NCBI GenBank assembly: GCA_014529385.2
Contig: CM043943.1
Location: 105,474,355-105,538,354, forward strand
Reading direction: 5' to 3'
Source: Adiantum capillus-veneris
Taxonomy: Eukaryota > Streptophyta > Polypodiopsida > Polypodiales > Pteridaceae
Length of the DNA: 64,000 nt
Shown here piece by piece: positions 22,412 to 34,181 of this stretch (the stretch's first letter is position 1; the number at the start of each line of letters is the position of its first letter). Under the pieces are notes generated by a model. The model did no database searches. It was not told the origin of the DNA and was given only the letters and a program-made list of their open reading frames with translations. Position numbers and translations under genes: made by a program.

Positions 22412-23832
22412 CTACATAAATCATCCATGTATACTTCTAAGAATTTTCGAAGATACTCTTTGAAAGCATGGCTCATGAATCTTTGAAATGTGGCTGGAGC
22501 ATTAATTAACCCAAACGGCATAACCCGATAGGCAAATATACCCCATTTTGTTGCAAAATCACTTTTATGTTGATCTTTTGGGTCTACCAAAAGTTAATTG
22601 TATCCCGAAAAGCCATCTAGGAAGCTGTAAGCTTCTTTTCCTGCCACTCTTTCTAAAGCATGCTCAGTTATCGAAAGAGGAAAGTTGTCTCTAATGGTAT
22701 CTGCATTCACTTTTTTGAAATTAACACACACTTGTAATTTCCCATTCTTCTTAGGTACTACCACAATTGGAGACACCCAATTAGTGTGTTCAATTTCGTA
22801 AATGAATTCGGCTTCCTTTAGTTTTTCAATCTCTTCTTTGATCTTTCTGGCAAATGTTTCGTTATAGGTGTATGGTCCCTGTCTACTTGGTTTCGCATCA
22901 TCTCTCATGGGTATAGTATGTTGACATATTTTTGGATCAACACCCTTGAGATCCTTGTAAGACCAAGCAAAGATATCCCGATATTCCTTTAACAAGCTCA
23001 ACAAAAGCTTTTCTTCTTCTTCTATTAGGTCATTTGCAATATAAGCGGGTCTAGGCTCTTCTCCTGGTTCAGCCAAGTCTACTCTTTTAGCGTTTTCAGG
23101 TCCTTCGTAAGACTCGCCTTGTTTTCGTAGTTCCCTAACAGGTTGTTCGATTATGGTTTTCCGATCTTGGAGAGTATACTTTTTGTAATGGGATGGAACA
23201 TGCATTACATCCTTACCATCCTCTTCCGTGGTTTCCATTTTGGTGTTGTATATCTCCTTTAGAGATTTTTTCAACTCTTGATTTTTTTTTTTCCGCTCGA
23301 CTCTGATCATGAGTGGTTTTTTATCCTGATGTTCTTCGTGAGTACCCTTCCTTGTTTTTCTCGATGTCTGAGACCTTTGTGAGTTTCTGTTTGAAGGATA
23401 CCTGCCATTTATTTTATCCTTGACACAATCATTGGCAGCTATTTGCATCAGGAATTGTGTTTTACTGGAGACTGATGACATAGGCCATGCTTTCACAATT
23501 TTAGTGTCTCTCTTTTTTCTATACCATTTTTGTCTTCTTGATTTCTGGTTTGGAAAGTCAAAAAACTTTTCCTCCCCTCCCTTTAAGAGTAATTGAGCCG
23601 TCGTATGCTCTTTTTCTGATCCCGAATCTTCTGAGGTAGTTGAGTGTTCATCTAACTCATCAGTTGCATCGTAATAGAGGTCAGAAAAGACTTGTTGAGC
23701 TTTCATCAAGTCCTTTGTTTCCTCATCTTTGTTTTCAATGTTAAGGACTGACATCATTTGGATGGGAATTATGTCATAGCCATCCTCATTGCAAAATTGA
23801 GTAGGCATAGACATATTCACACATACATCCAT
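22412..23832 (-). pseudogene. Element A reverse transcriptase, N-terminal two thirds (inverted)
   Basis: On the minus strand, a basic/acidic linker (about 23832-23050) leads into EYRDIFAWSYKDLKGVDP, then WVSPIVVVPKKNGKLQVCVNF, FLDGFSGYN, a TAA in place of Gln, VMPFGLINAPATFQRFM and finally EVYMDDLC, which ends at about 22413. This is the classic Ty3/gypsy RT from palm entry to the catalytic Y-M-D-D. The next codons belong to B's LTR; the natural continuation (VHSSIRADHF) lies on the plus strand from 36558. The stop at about 22593 and the split make it non-functional. Confidence 0.9.
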
Positions 23833-24109
23833 TGTCGCTAAAATTTGAGTCCACTTGAATGGTTCGAATAAATGCTCTGGAAAGGGTTCAGGTATGTAGG
23901 CTTCGTCCGTACAGTCCCTTTCTAGGATACATTCCTCTCATCTTAACTTCCATTTTTTGAGGCTCCGCACATCCAAATAGGAGTGTCTTTGTTTAGCCAG
24001 GATGGGAGTTTAGTTTCAGCCAAAGAGACTGAATCAAACTCTTGGATGGGTGTTTTCAAGACGTCTCTATAGGTGTGGTCTTTTAGATTGACTCTTGTTA
24101 TAGATCCCA

Positions 24110-24580
24110 CCTACTTCAAGTACAGATAGTCGTTTCCCCAATCTTGGATAAGCTATACCTGTCGCATGAAAGGTCTTCCCAGTATGATTTCATAGTTGAG
24201 TTTTTTCCCAAAGTCTACTATGGCAAAAGTATGTTGATATTCAATTCCACAGGAGTTGACTATCACTTTTTCTAGTAGCCCTAGTGGTCTTTCAATGTGT
24301 CCGTCAGCCAATTGCAATTTCATTCACGTTTGTCTAATGGCTGGTTGTCCCTAGGATTCCCATACTACTTTAGTGGCTATGGCTATGCTAGCTCCACTAT
24401 CCAGTATTTCCATGGTTTCAATGTCATTATGCTTCACTAGGAGGGTAGTGTTTCCTTCTTCCCCTTCATAATATTCTCCGACCTTGTTCATAGGAACTGA
24501 TCGAATCTCTTTGTTTTCCGTGACATTTTTCAAGTTTTCCAGATTCTTAGAGATTAATCCCGTTATTCCCACCTTCTCTA
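24110..24580 (-). pseudogene. Element A retropepsin-like protease (inverted)
   Basis: Minus-strand coding sense includes METMEILDSGASIAIATK-type sequence with the catalytic D-S-G-A (about 24410). Farther on are QLADGHIERPLGLLEKVIV and AIVDFGKKLNYEIILGRPFM (about 24250-24170), the ILGRPF being typical of gypsy retropepsins. Stops at about 24352, 24340 and 24160 break it. It lies between the gag tail and RT in A's own orientation, the standard gypsy order. Confidence 0.7.
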
Positions 24581-24587
24581 GGGTTTT

Positions 24588-25694
24588 CTATAAATCGTTC
24601 CATAAGTATGGCCCGAGTTTCAACAGTTCTCCCAAAGTAAGTGTGCATTGGATAGGTGTAGACATGATTGAATGAATGTTGTCTACTTCTAGGATCTGTT
24701 TGGCTCTTTTTACTTGAGTGGTCTTGCAAATGATAGAGTCATCTTCGTTATCTCCCAAGTAAGAAGATAATGTTTTTAATGTCATAGGTTTAGATATTCT
24801 TGAAGCCTCTGATTTGCAATCCCCGTACAAGGATTGTAAATCCATGTTCATATCAGATGGTAGGTTATCCAACCAGACTTCCTCTATAGGAGCCGACCTT
24901 AAAGTTAGGCTCCCATCATTGATCTCTCTTACCTTTTCCCATAAGCGTCCTGGCCAATCTTCCTCTACGAATGGAATTCTGTCTAAGGCATCCTCACTGT
25001 CTCGCACTATGAGCTCTGGTTCATTTGTTTCAAGGTGGGGTTCTGCCACCACATCGGATTTTGCTTTCATTTTTTCTACCGCAAGCTCTTCCGGTTTTTG
25101 CAATACTTTCAAGCTTGGGTTTTTATTTATCTAGCATTTCTTGCATGATTCTTACCAAGTTTTGATAAGCTTCCAACTTAGCTGCTTCTATGTCTGGAGA
25201 TGGATAGTTTTTCCATTTGTTTTCCATGTTTTGGCCTGCTTTGAGTCCTCCTTGGTAAGCTTCCAAGGCAGCATTGATAGGCTCAAAAATTTTATCAACC
25301 AGAATGGATCCTCCAGATTTCACGGTTGTTTCCTTGAATTCACTGCTAGTTTCTTTCAACTTGTCCTGGGCTAACATTTTTGCTTTCTCTTCGTTTTCAA
25401 CCCGTTGTTTTTGTTTTCTCATCTCATATCTTTTGCTTCTGCTCCTTTTGATTCTTTGGGAAGAAACTTTCGTGTTCTCCAAATCATCAGAGGAATTGTG
25501 TTTCTTTTTCTTTGCCTGGGCTCTAGTGATTACCTTGATTGAAACAATCGATTCGCCTCCAATGAGCTACTACGCATCACTTGGACTACGTTGACTGTAG
25601 TTTTTTCCTTGTTCAAAGGATTCTTAGGACAATCTTCCGGAAAGTGTTCTCCCTTTTTGCAACATTGTATGCAATAGGCTTCAATTGGTTTGAG
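24588..25694 (-). pseudogene. Element A gag C-terminus with zinc knuckle (inverted)
   Basis: Immediately inside the right inversion breakpoint the minus strand reads KPIEAYCIQCCKKGEHFPEDCP. Its C-x2-C-x4-H-x4-C zinc knuckle (about 25680-25635) is the nucleocapsid signature. It is followed, across several frame changes, by a Lys/Glu-rich linker (25482-25123) and an acidic segment (25112-24588) leading to the protease. The knuckle completes the gag interrupted at 22030, which supports the inversion model. Confidence 0.75.
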
Positions 25695-27991
25695 GAAGGG
25701 GGTGCTTGTTGCACTAATGCCTTCTTACAAATCTGTCATGACCAATCAAAGTGAAATTAGTATTTTTTCAACATAGCCTGAGTAAATTACACCACAACAC
25801 ATCACAAGAAATAAAACCACCCCAATCACTGTCTTAAGGCCAGGGGAGTCCTCTCCACCCTGTCGCCCTCTTACAGCCTGTGGGATTTATGGCTAAATTG
25901 ATAACAATATCCGGAGACAAGCTATCAAGAACTTAAATAAAACACCAAGACACTTACACATCATTATTGTCCATGACTTCACGTTGGAAGGGAGACAAGG
26001 TATCCATGCTTAGTCCAAATTCACCCTCCTTGATTCAGCAAATGTTGGGCTTACACTAGTAGGAGAAATGATAGATTTCCTACTCTCAATTGAATGATCA
26101 CTCTCTCTTACAATGGCATAGAGTTCCCTTGCTAATCACCCCTAATACAACACATACATATGCCTAATTCCAATGAGATTCCACTCAAGAACTCCTTCTC
26201 AAGAGGTTGAGCTTGGCTTCTCAAGCTATAGCATAGTGGTCTTTCTTCTCCCCCCTTTTTGTGCTAGCTACACCCTCCTTTTATAGCAATTTTGAAGGCT
26301 AGGGTTACTCCTCTAACCATGGTTGGGTTAGATTTTCAGCAATTTATCTAATTTCTTTTGCTTGGAATTATCAAGAAGTTGGTGGGGAAAGAGAGAGGAG
26401 AGAAATGGAGGTGATAGGACTTTTCATAGTGGGTTAGTGTTAGTAGAGTTAGTATTAATTTACAAATGGAATTGGATATTTACAATGGGAGTATCCATGT
26501 AGGATACAAATAAGGAAGAAAAACCCTTAAGAGGTAAGAAAAGGTTGATTTCTTATAAGGTTGATGCTCCAAGTGTTTTGAGTAGGGACAATTTTGACGC
26601 TTGTTGACGGTCCACTAGCTTTGACGGTACATTTTTTCTCCACTCTTGACCTTCCTTGAGAGACAAGGTAATTGAAGCTGAGTAATCAACCACCATGATG
26701 CTGTCTTTTAAGAGAAGAGGCTGAATTTTGTGGTTTTTTTTATAGATATGGGTAATTTGGAGGAGGAAAAATGAGACTAGGTGGTCAATTTTGGAATGGA
26801 ATTGTGTGTGGGAGGTATGAGTTCACCATGGTTTCTCTTATTCTTCAAGGTTGAGGAGAAGGTGAGTAGGGTGCAGAGAGGAGTGGTGAGAGAGGTGGGG
26901 ATGATGAGTGGAGAAGTGTGTGTGAAAGAGGAAAATGATAAAGTGGAAGAGAGAGTGTGGCTGCATAGCATGGGAAAACTGGGGTCCACTAATAAAATCA
27001 TAGCTCACAGCTCGTAGCTCAAAAAAATATGAAAAAATTTGAGGCAAAAGTTCAGCCCACGAGCTACAATTTTTGTTTGTATCACCTTTTCAAATTCGGA
27101 GAGCAAGTGAACTTTAAAAATTCAGCAAAACCGACCGTTTTTTTCCACTGCACAAGGTCCTTGTGGGGTCCTTCTTTGGATGATTCTTTTGAATACCTCC
27201 AAGAGTGAGCCCTCCATAGTGCATGTATGCATGCCACCTACCCTTGACCTTATTTGGTAGGTCTATAATTGAAGATATTGTTGAGATCATGATATAAGTG
27301 AATAGTACAACTAAGTAAATCAAATATTGAGGGGTCTAAAAAATATGTACATGTCAAATATAAATAATATAAGTGGAAAAAATATAAAGGGGTCAAAATA
27401 AATCTCTCTCATTATGAGGCTACCATAAAAAGATAAATATTTTTGGTGTTCTAATTTTTTAGAAAAAAAACAAAATAGATGTAGGAAGGGAAAAATCACA
27501 ATAGTGAAAAAATACACACATAAATAAAACTAGTTTTTTTGGATTTTTGTTGGGGTGGAGTTACACCAAATATAAGAGAAGCTTACATGAAAATATTTCT
27601 ATATGGAATAAAGAGTATGAAAAATGGTAAGAAAAATTGTGGTAATGGTGAGGCAATGTACAGAGCATAAATAACACACACCTAGGTAGAAATATTTAAA
27701 TAAATACCAAAATAATTATGAAAAAATCTTTTATTTAGGCCCTATATACAAAGAAATATTTACATACGCATGGGCCATAATATACTTATTTTTTTTATTT
27801 TTTTGGCTCAACTAGCCCAATGACTAGCTAATTGAGGGTTTTTTATTTCAGTAAGGAGATATGGAAAAAGTCCCCTAACTCACACGCACCTATATACAGT
27901 GAAAGGGTGAGGGTAACCACAGTGTTTGAGTGATTTGATAGGGGGGGATAACTCACTATGGCAATCACAGAGAGCCGAAAAACGGCTATCA
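25695..27991 (-). mobile_element. Left (3') LTR of element B, main part
   Basis: From TGCTTGTTGCACTAATGCC (25703) to ACGGCTATCA (27991) this matches 34268-36557 over about 2.29 kb with, by eye, roughly two dozen substitutions and a few indels, about 1% divergence. In B's minus orientation it is the 3' LTR. Its other end (the ~380 bp now at 22031-22411) was separated by the inversion. A long AT-rich stretch and many short ORFs in it are not genes. Confidence 0.9.
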
Positions 27992-28007
27992 TTAGCCCTC
28001 CCCCGGG
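27992..28007 (-). other. Polypurine tract of element B
   Basis: On the minus strand, CCCGGGGGAGGGCTAA directly precedes the 3' LTR start TGATAGCC. A purine run in this position primes plus-strand DNA synthesis in LTR elements and agrees with B's minus orientation. Confidence 0.65.
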
Positions 28008-28019
28008 ATGATGGTATAT

Positions 28020-31000
28020 TCATGTACCATCATAAAGAATCTTTTCCAAAGAGATTGTTTCAGAGTCCTTGACAAGATCTTCATTGTTTGGCCCCTTGGA
28101 ATTTTGGTTTGTGTTACACTCATGCTTCATGGAACAATACTTACATGGGATAGTTGCCTTTTGCTCTGGTAGATCCTTTGGTAGAAGGCGACTCAAGTAA
28201 GGCTTCAAGCGATAGCCGTTTACCTTCCTGGAGTGCTCTTTCCTATTTAAGTCCATAAGTTGATATTAACTTGAATTGAAAGCCTTCTTGACTATGTATG
28301 GCCCCTGCCATCTTGTTTCAAATTTGGCATCAAAACGATTATCGAGTCGATTGTCATACCTTAGCACAAGATCTCCTTCATTGATGCCTTTGTCCTTCAG
28401 TTTCTTGTCAAGCTTCTCCTTTCTCTGTGTGGCTTTCCTCTTATAGCACTCGTATGCTGCTTCTCTTTTCCACTCAAGCTCAGCTAAGGTAAGAAGTCGA
28501 TCCATCCATGTTTCTTGATCATCTTGTGTTGATTTGCCATGAAGTCGCATTGTTGGAATGTTTAGTTCAATTGGCTGTAAAGCCTCTTGACCATAGACCA
28601 AGTGAAATGGTGTGAACTCCGTGGCTTCCCTATATGTGGTTCGATACGCCCACAAGGCACCATCCAAGAAGTCATTCCACAACTTTGTCTTGTTTTTCAC
28701 CATCTTTCTAATGATGCTTTTTCTACCAAACCATTTGATTGGGGATAGTAGGGTGTACTGTGACGATGTAGAATGCGAAGTTCTTCACAGACTTCTGTGA
28801 GCAATCCCTTTCTAAACCCTGGACCATTATCAAAAACAATCTCCAAAGGTGTGCCAAATCTACAACAAATGTGAGTGTAGACGAATTTGCTCACTGTCCT
28901 CTCATTTACCTTTGCCACACTTTGTGCTTCCACCCACCTAGTCATATAGTCTACAGCCACTAGAATGTAGAGTTTACCATTTTTTGCCCTAGGCAGAGGA
29001 CCCATAGCATCAATGTCCCACTTTTCAAAGGGTCTATTTGCAAGCACAATTTGCCTTGGACCATAAATCAATCTTCTATTCCCATTTACCTGACAATTGT
29101 GACAACTTTTACACCAATGTTGGACATCCACATGCAGACTTGGCCAAACATACCCCGCAAGCAAAATCTTCTTCACAGTTAATTCTTGGGAAAAATGACC
29201 ACCACATGCCTCTTCATGCAAACCTTTTAGAATGGCTGGAATTTCCGCGATAGTTGGTACTCTTCTGCACACTTTATCCTTCCCTCTTTGATAGAGGGAG
29301 CCTTCTAGGAAGAGATACATGCTTGCCTTCTTCATGAGTCTCCTCTTCTGAGCTTTTGTGAAGTCTGGTGGAAACTCACCCTCCAAAATGTAGCCAATGA
29401 TGGGAGCCAATGACTCCAATCCGTGGTACCTCGGTTGCTTCACAGTTGCTGCCACCATGATGACCTGCACTTCTTTCTCAACACATGTAACTACTTGCTG
29501 TGCAAGTAAATCGGCATCTTCATTCTGTTTCCTAGGAATATGATATAGTTGCACTTCTTCAAATTGATTAAACAATCTACGAATGGCATGAACTTTTGTC
29601 CGTAAGCTTTCATTCTTGCATGCCCAAATGCCTAAAATCTGTTTAACAATGAGAAGTGCATCTCCCTTTACCATGAGGCATTGTATCCCTTGGCCAATGC
29701 ACATCTTCAAACCATGAAGTAGTGTGTCATATTTTGCTTCATTGTTGCTAGCTGAACTTGGTAGATTGAACTTCTCTTTCATGACCACCTCTCCACTTGG
29801 GTTGAGCAACACTAGCCCTCCCCCTGCTTTTCCTGTGGCTCGACAAAAAGCTCCATCAAAGAACAAGGTAAAAGCATTAGGAATACTTTTTGGTGGTGGC
29901 AATGGTAGGGTCTTTACTTCAGGCACCTTAATCTCCTTTTCATGCACCCTATAAGTGAGAATCCCTGCCAATTGTGCACGCACACTATCTTCTACCTTGA
30001 AAGAGTATTGAAACTCTTGCAACTCCATAATCCACTTTGAGATCCTAGTACTAAGATTCATTTGAGATGACACCCAAGGGAACAAATTTTCTGCAGTGAG
30101 AATTACAAAAGGTTTTGGGAGCAAGTAGGATCTAAACTTCCTTATCGCAAACATGAGAGAAAGCATCATGAGTTCTGCCTCCGTGTAGCCTCTCTCCAAA
30201 GCATTCATGACCCTACTAGAAAAGTAGATGGGTCGCATCCTGGTACTGTGGGGATCTTGTTGTAATAAAACTGCACCAATTGTTTCCTTCCCAACACTAG
30301 AGCTAACAAAGAATGTGTACTCCCAACATGGAGGCATGAGTGTTGGTAGCTCTGACAAAATGACTTTAATGTTACAAAAGTACTCTTCAAGCTCATCAGA
30401 CCATGCAAATTCTACTTGTTGTGTCAACTTTTGCAAAGGATGAAGCAACTCCGAAGCTAAGTGAATAAAGCGTGACATATACTTCACTTTTTGAATGAAT
30501 GATATGACCTCTTTGAGATTCTTGGGTGAGGGGAGCTCAATAAGAGCCTTTGCCTTTGAAGGATCCACCTCAATGCCTTTATAGGAAACCTTGTGACCAA
30601 GCAAGATCACTTCATCCTCAGCTATGTGACACTTGTCGGGGTTGAGTTGACCTCCCAGGTCATAGAGCTTCTTTAAACCTTCTTCTACCCTTTGTAGATG
30701 CAATGATTTTGAGCTATAAATGCAAAAATCATCAATAAAAACCCTAATGGACTTTCCAAAGAATGCTTGAAACACCATGTTCATGAAGCGTTGGAAAGTT
30801 GCAGGAGCATTTGTCAGGCCAAATGGCATGACTCTAATAGCATAACAACCCCAAGGAGTGATAAAGGTTGTTTTCAATTGATCCTCCAATGCGATACCTA
30901 TTTGAAAGTAACCCGAGTAGCCATCACACACTGTGTACTTCTCATGACCAGCTACTTCATTTAGTATCTCATCCTGAAATGGAAGGGGAAAGTGATCTCT

Positions 31001-33274
31001 TTTTGTTGCCTCATTAAGTGGACAATAATCCACACACACCCTCCACTTGCCGTTTTTCTTAGGAGTGACAACAACGGGAGAGACCCACTCTGAATTCTCC
31101 ACTGGATAAATAAAACCTGCTGCTAGAAGCTTTCTTACCTCCTTGAGTAGAGCCTGCTCCTTAATGACTCCTAGCCTTCGTAGCTTTTGAGCCTTAGGTG
31201 TGGCCTCTGACTTCAACTCAATCTTGTGTTGAACAACATCTACTCCACGCACGTCGGTGTAGTCTTTAGCAAAAAGCCTAGGAAACCTCCTTAGCACACA
31301 TTTGAACTCCTCTCTTTCATCCTTTGTAAGTGTTGTTGATAGCATACCTTCCAGCATCCCTTCATCTTGAACACCTTCGTTCTCTTGAGGACCTACCTCC
31401 TCCAAGCCTTGACAAGAGGTCTCTTGGTTGCTTGGCTTAAACCTTACCCCCATGACTTCGATGGAAGACTCCTCTTCAGTAATGCTGCCGCTACTTTCTT
31501 CTTCTGAAGTGCTATCGGTCCAACCTTCTTCCGTCTCACTTTGAGATGATTCTTCATGGAGCTCCTCTTGGCATTGCTCCTTCATGTCAAAGACAACCTT
31601 CTTATGATTGTCATTCCTGCAAATTAGCTTTCCACTCTCCCAATCCTGCAAAGCTCGCATTTTCATTAGCCATGGTCTTCCTAGTATAAATGGGTAACCA
31701 TTTCCCTTGGTAGACATGACATAGAAATCCACTGCCTTCTTAATGCCAAAGGCCTCCACAAAAACATTTTTACAAATGCCTACGCACCTAGCCTTGCTAT
31801 TGTTTTCCATTTTCACTTTGATTTCAGGTGTCTCATGGATGTGCATGCCTAGTCTTTGCATGAGCCCTTCTGTCATGATGCAAATTTGTGCACCCCCATC
31901 CACTAGACCTTTCCTAACCAATCTTCCTTTTATGTAACAATCTAGCACAGGTGTAATATCCTCGTTCATTTCAGTATGTGCAATTTTTACAACAGGAAAA
32001 CTCTCTTTTACCTTTCTCCTAGTGCTAACTGCCTTTGTTAAATCCCTCCTAACTTGTGGGCATAATGCAAGAAACTGAGGCCATGAGATATCAGGACCCT
32101 TACCTCGCATGTCATCCAACAGGTTGTATGGAGCCATACCATGTCCAAGAGGGAAGTCTTGGAGATTGATACGACGTCGAGTCCTCTTAGCTTCCTTGGT
32201 CTCCTTTGCCTTCTTGCCTTGTCCATGGTCACTCTGTGATGGGACACCCTCTTTCTCTTTACCTTTTCCTCGGCCACGCTTAATGCCATTTGCTTCCATG
32301 TCAACCTCATTTGAGTTTGTCACCTCTACCACATGCACATTTGGATCTGGCAAAGGTGGAACTCCTTCTATCCCTTGTGGAGGTGGTCTTGGTCCATTTG
32401 GTCTTTGTAGAAGCCTTGGTTGTTGACCAGTTCCTTCACCTGCATTCATCACTAGGTAATTCAAGTTAGGTCTCCCTGGCTCCCCACGGGGCCAAGGACA
32501 ATTATACATCCCATGTCCAGACTCTCCGCAATTCCAACATTGCAAGACTCTCCTAGGTCGTGGATCTCGCTCTTCAGACTTCTTTGCTTGTCCCTTTGGA
32601 CCTACAGCTTGTGCAAGGTGAATTGACAGGCTGCTTAAAGATTCGTTTAACTTCTCAATTACTTCCGCCGTTACCTCAGGAAGCTCCCTCGATGTTGATG
32701 CTTGTGACTTACCTTTGGGTCTAAGACCTTCTATTGGAACCTCTCCCCTTAAGCACTTGAGTTTCCTATATTTCTCAGCAGCCCTAGTTTCAGCTGCATC
32801 AAAGGTAGCAGGTGCACCCGCCTCAACTTTTACCTTAAGGTCAGGAAAGAGTCCGGCTATGAACCTCTCCTTCTTTAGAAATTCTGCACCATCACCAGGG
32901 TTAGCAACATTTCGTATCCATAGAGCCCAAAGACGTAGAAACTCTTGCTTGTACAAGTAGTAGTCATCTAAGTCTTTTTGTTTATGAGCAACAATGTCTT
33001 GCCATAATTTTTGAGTGTTTTGGGGATCAAAGAAGTATTTCTTGAAACGATTCAAAACTTCTGTGTAATTCCCCTTAACTTTCTCAGGCAAAGAGTCAAA
33101 CCAAGTGCTAGCATCTTTCCTAAGGACCACCTCAAACATTTCTACACGTTCTTGATCAGTTATTATCCTCTTGATACGGCAAGACATCTTGAAATTCGCT
33201 AAAAATAATTCAGCATCCTCTCCAGGCTCTCCAAAGAAAAGAGGATACCCAGACATTTGGCGTTGGCTTTCCAT
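28020..33274 (-). pseudogene. Element B gag-pol, Tat-like Ty3/gypsy with additional RNase H
   Basis: A 1525-codon open frame starts at the ATG at 33274. Gag capsid lies at about 1-190 and a zinc knuckle at C246, C249, H254, C259. The protease has DGGA at 459-462 instead of DT/SGA, then FILGRPW near 530. RT is at about 690-900, with VMPFGLTNAPATFQRFM and catalytic FIDD (846-849). A first RNase H (about 985-1075) is degenerate: FVSSSVG where the first catalytic Asp is expected, and LTAENL near 1060. A second, archaeal-type RNase H has D1140 (FFDGAF), E near 1179, D1205 and D1253/D1255; this second domain marks the Tat lineage. Integrase has an H2C2 zinc site (about 1352-1393) and D1422, D1482 and E1518, with the expected 35-residue D-E spacing. 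Just after E1518 a frameshift near 28700 moves coding to 28703-28266 (LWAYRTTYREATEFTPFHLVYG), and a stop at 28266 interrupts the tail. It is nearly intact, so insertion was fairly recent. Confidence 0.92.
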
Positions 33275-33359
33275 TGAATTGATTTCAAAGTGACACCCGT
33301 TTTTGTTTTTCTTTCTTAAAAAGATTTACACAATAATGTTTTCTAGCTTGCAATCTATT

Positions 33360-33830
33360 CTACAACAAAATAAAGATATTCACATCAAACGACCTATGAT
33401 AATCAATAAGAGGTAGGATGACAGGGTTTGGTGATGCGAGAATTTCTCCTACTCTTTGGGCACCAAACATGAACACCATACGTTGTTGAAAATGGATTTT
33501 CCTACTAATTGCAATGTTTATTCTAATGTGTGGAGTGAAATGGAAGGGGAAAACCTCTATTCCTGGGCCATTATCCATGGTCTATGCATGACCTAATGCT
33601 TAAAACAAAACAAAAATATAGACGTCCAAACTAAGGTCGTACCTAATGAGAGGCAAAATAAAAGGATTTACTAAAGCGTTTATCTCGGCCAACCTAAGAG
33701 GACCTAAAATTCTACGAATGACACGTTGAAATTGCAACTTAGTACTAACAATTATGTGTACCTTTTGCCTTGCAATGGGAATGAAGGGATCATACAAATT
33801 TTCGTGATTCATGCAAACTACTTGACTATG
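33360..33830 (-). repeat. Twin repeat units in B's leader, each with a short ORF
   Basis: Two ATG-initiated minus-strand ORFs, 33812-33600 (70 codons) and 33578-33360 (72 codons), lie in the same frame exactly 240 bp apart between the primer site and gag. Their C-terminal halves align: LRLAEINALVNPFILPLI against QRVGEILASPNPVILPLI, then DVYIFVLF against DVNIFILL. That is about 18 identities in the last 32 residues. They appear to be an old tandem duplication that kept coding sense. I know no domain for it; it may be a structural leader repeat rather than a translated product. Confidence 0.6.
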
Positions 33831-33861
33831 CTAAAGGTTGATTCTACACAAAAATACACAA

Positions 33862-33883
33862 GCCGTCCTTCGTGGGGGCACCA
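33862..33883 (-). other. Primer-binding site of element B
   Basis: On the minus strand TGGTGCCCCCA followed by CGAAGGACGG lies three bases after the LTR end (...CCTCA/AAT). An equivalent TGGTGCCCCCA site occurs at 60215-60194 in a related LTR context. I cannot name the primer tRNA with confidence. Confidence 0.7.
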
Positions 33884-33886
33884 ATT

Positions 33887-34143
33887 TGAGGCGGTCCGGG
33901 GTGGGCAACAAGAAGAGCAACCTCTAGACACCCTTCAAGGCTCCCGTGCTGCTCAATGGGGCTGGGGCACAACACAACACAAACCAAAACAACAAACCCC
34001 CAACCAAATCCCAACTACACAAGGGGCACCACCTAGTTTAAGAGCGAACTAGGATGCAAAAGAGGAGAATCGTTAGAGCAGCCCACAAACAAGCAAGGAA
34101 TTTACACTAATCCTAACACCAATGGAACACTCTCACACACTAA

Positions 34144-34181
<38 letters not shown>

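Noticed and set aside
22264-22590. One protein joining RT with a Pro/Thr-rich tail
   Set aside because: The frame crosses the A/B junction at about 22411; the tail is translated LTR sequence.
26777-27323. Short ORFs on both strands, repeated at 35343-35889
   Set aside because: They lie in B's LTRs and are duplicated only because the LTR is; no codon constraint or domain is visible.
28020-28256. Separate small gene after B's integrase
   Set aside because: It is the natural C-terminal tail of B's polyprotein, separated only by a stop at 28266.
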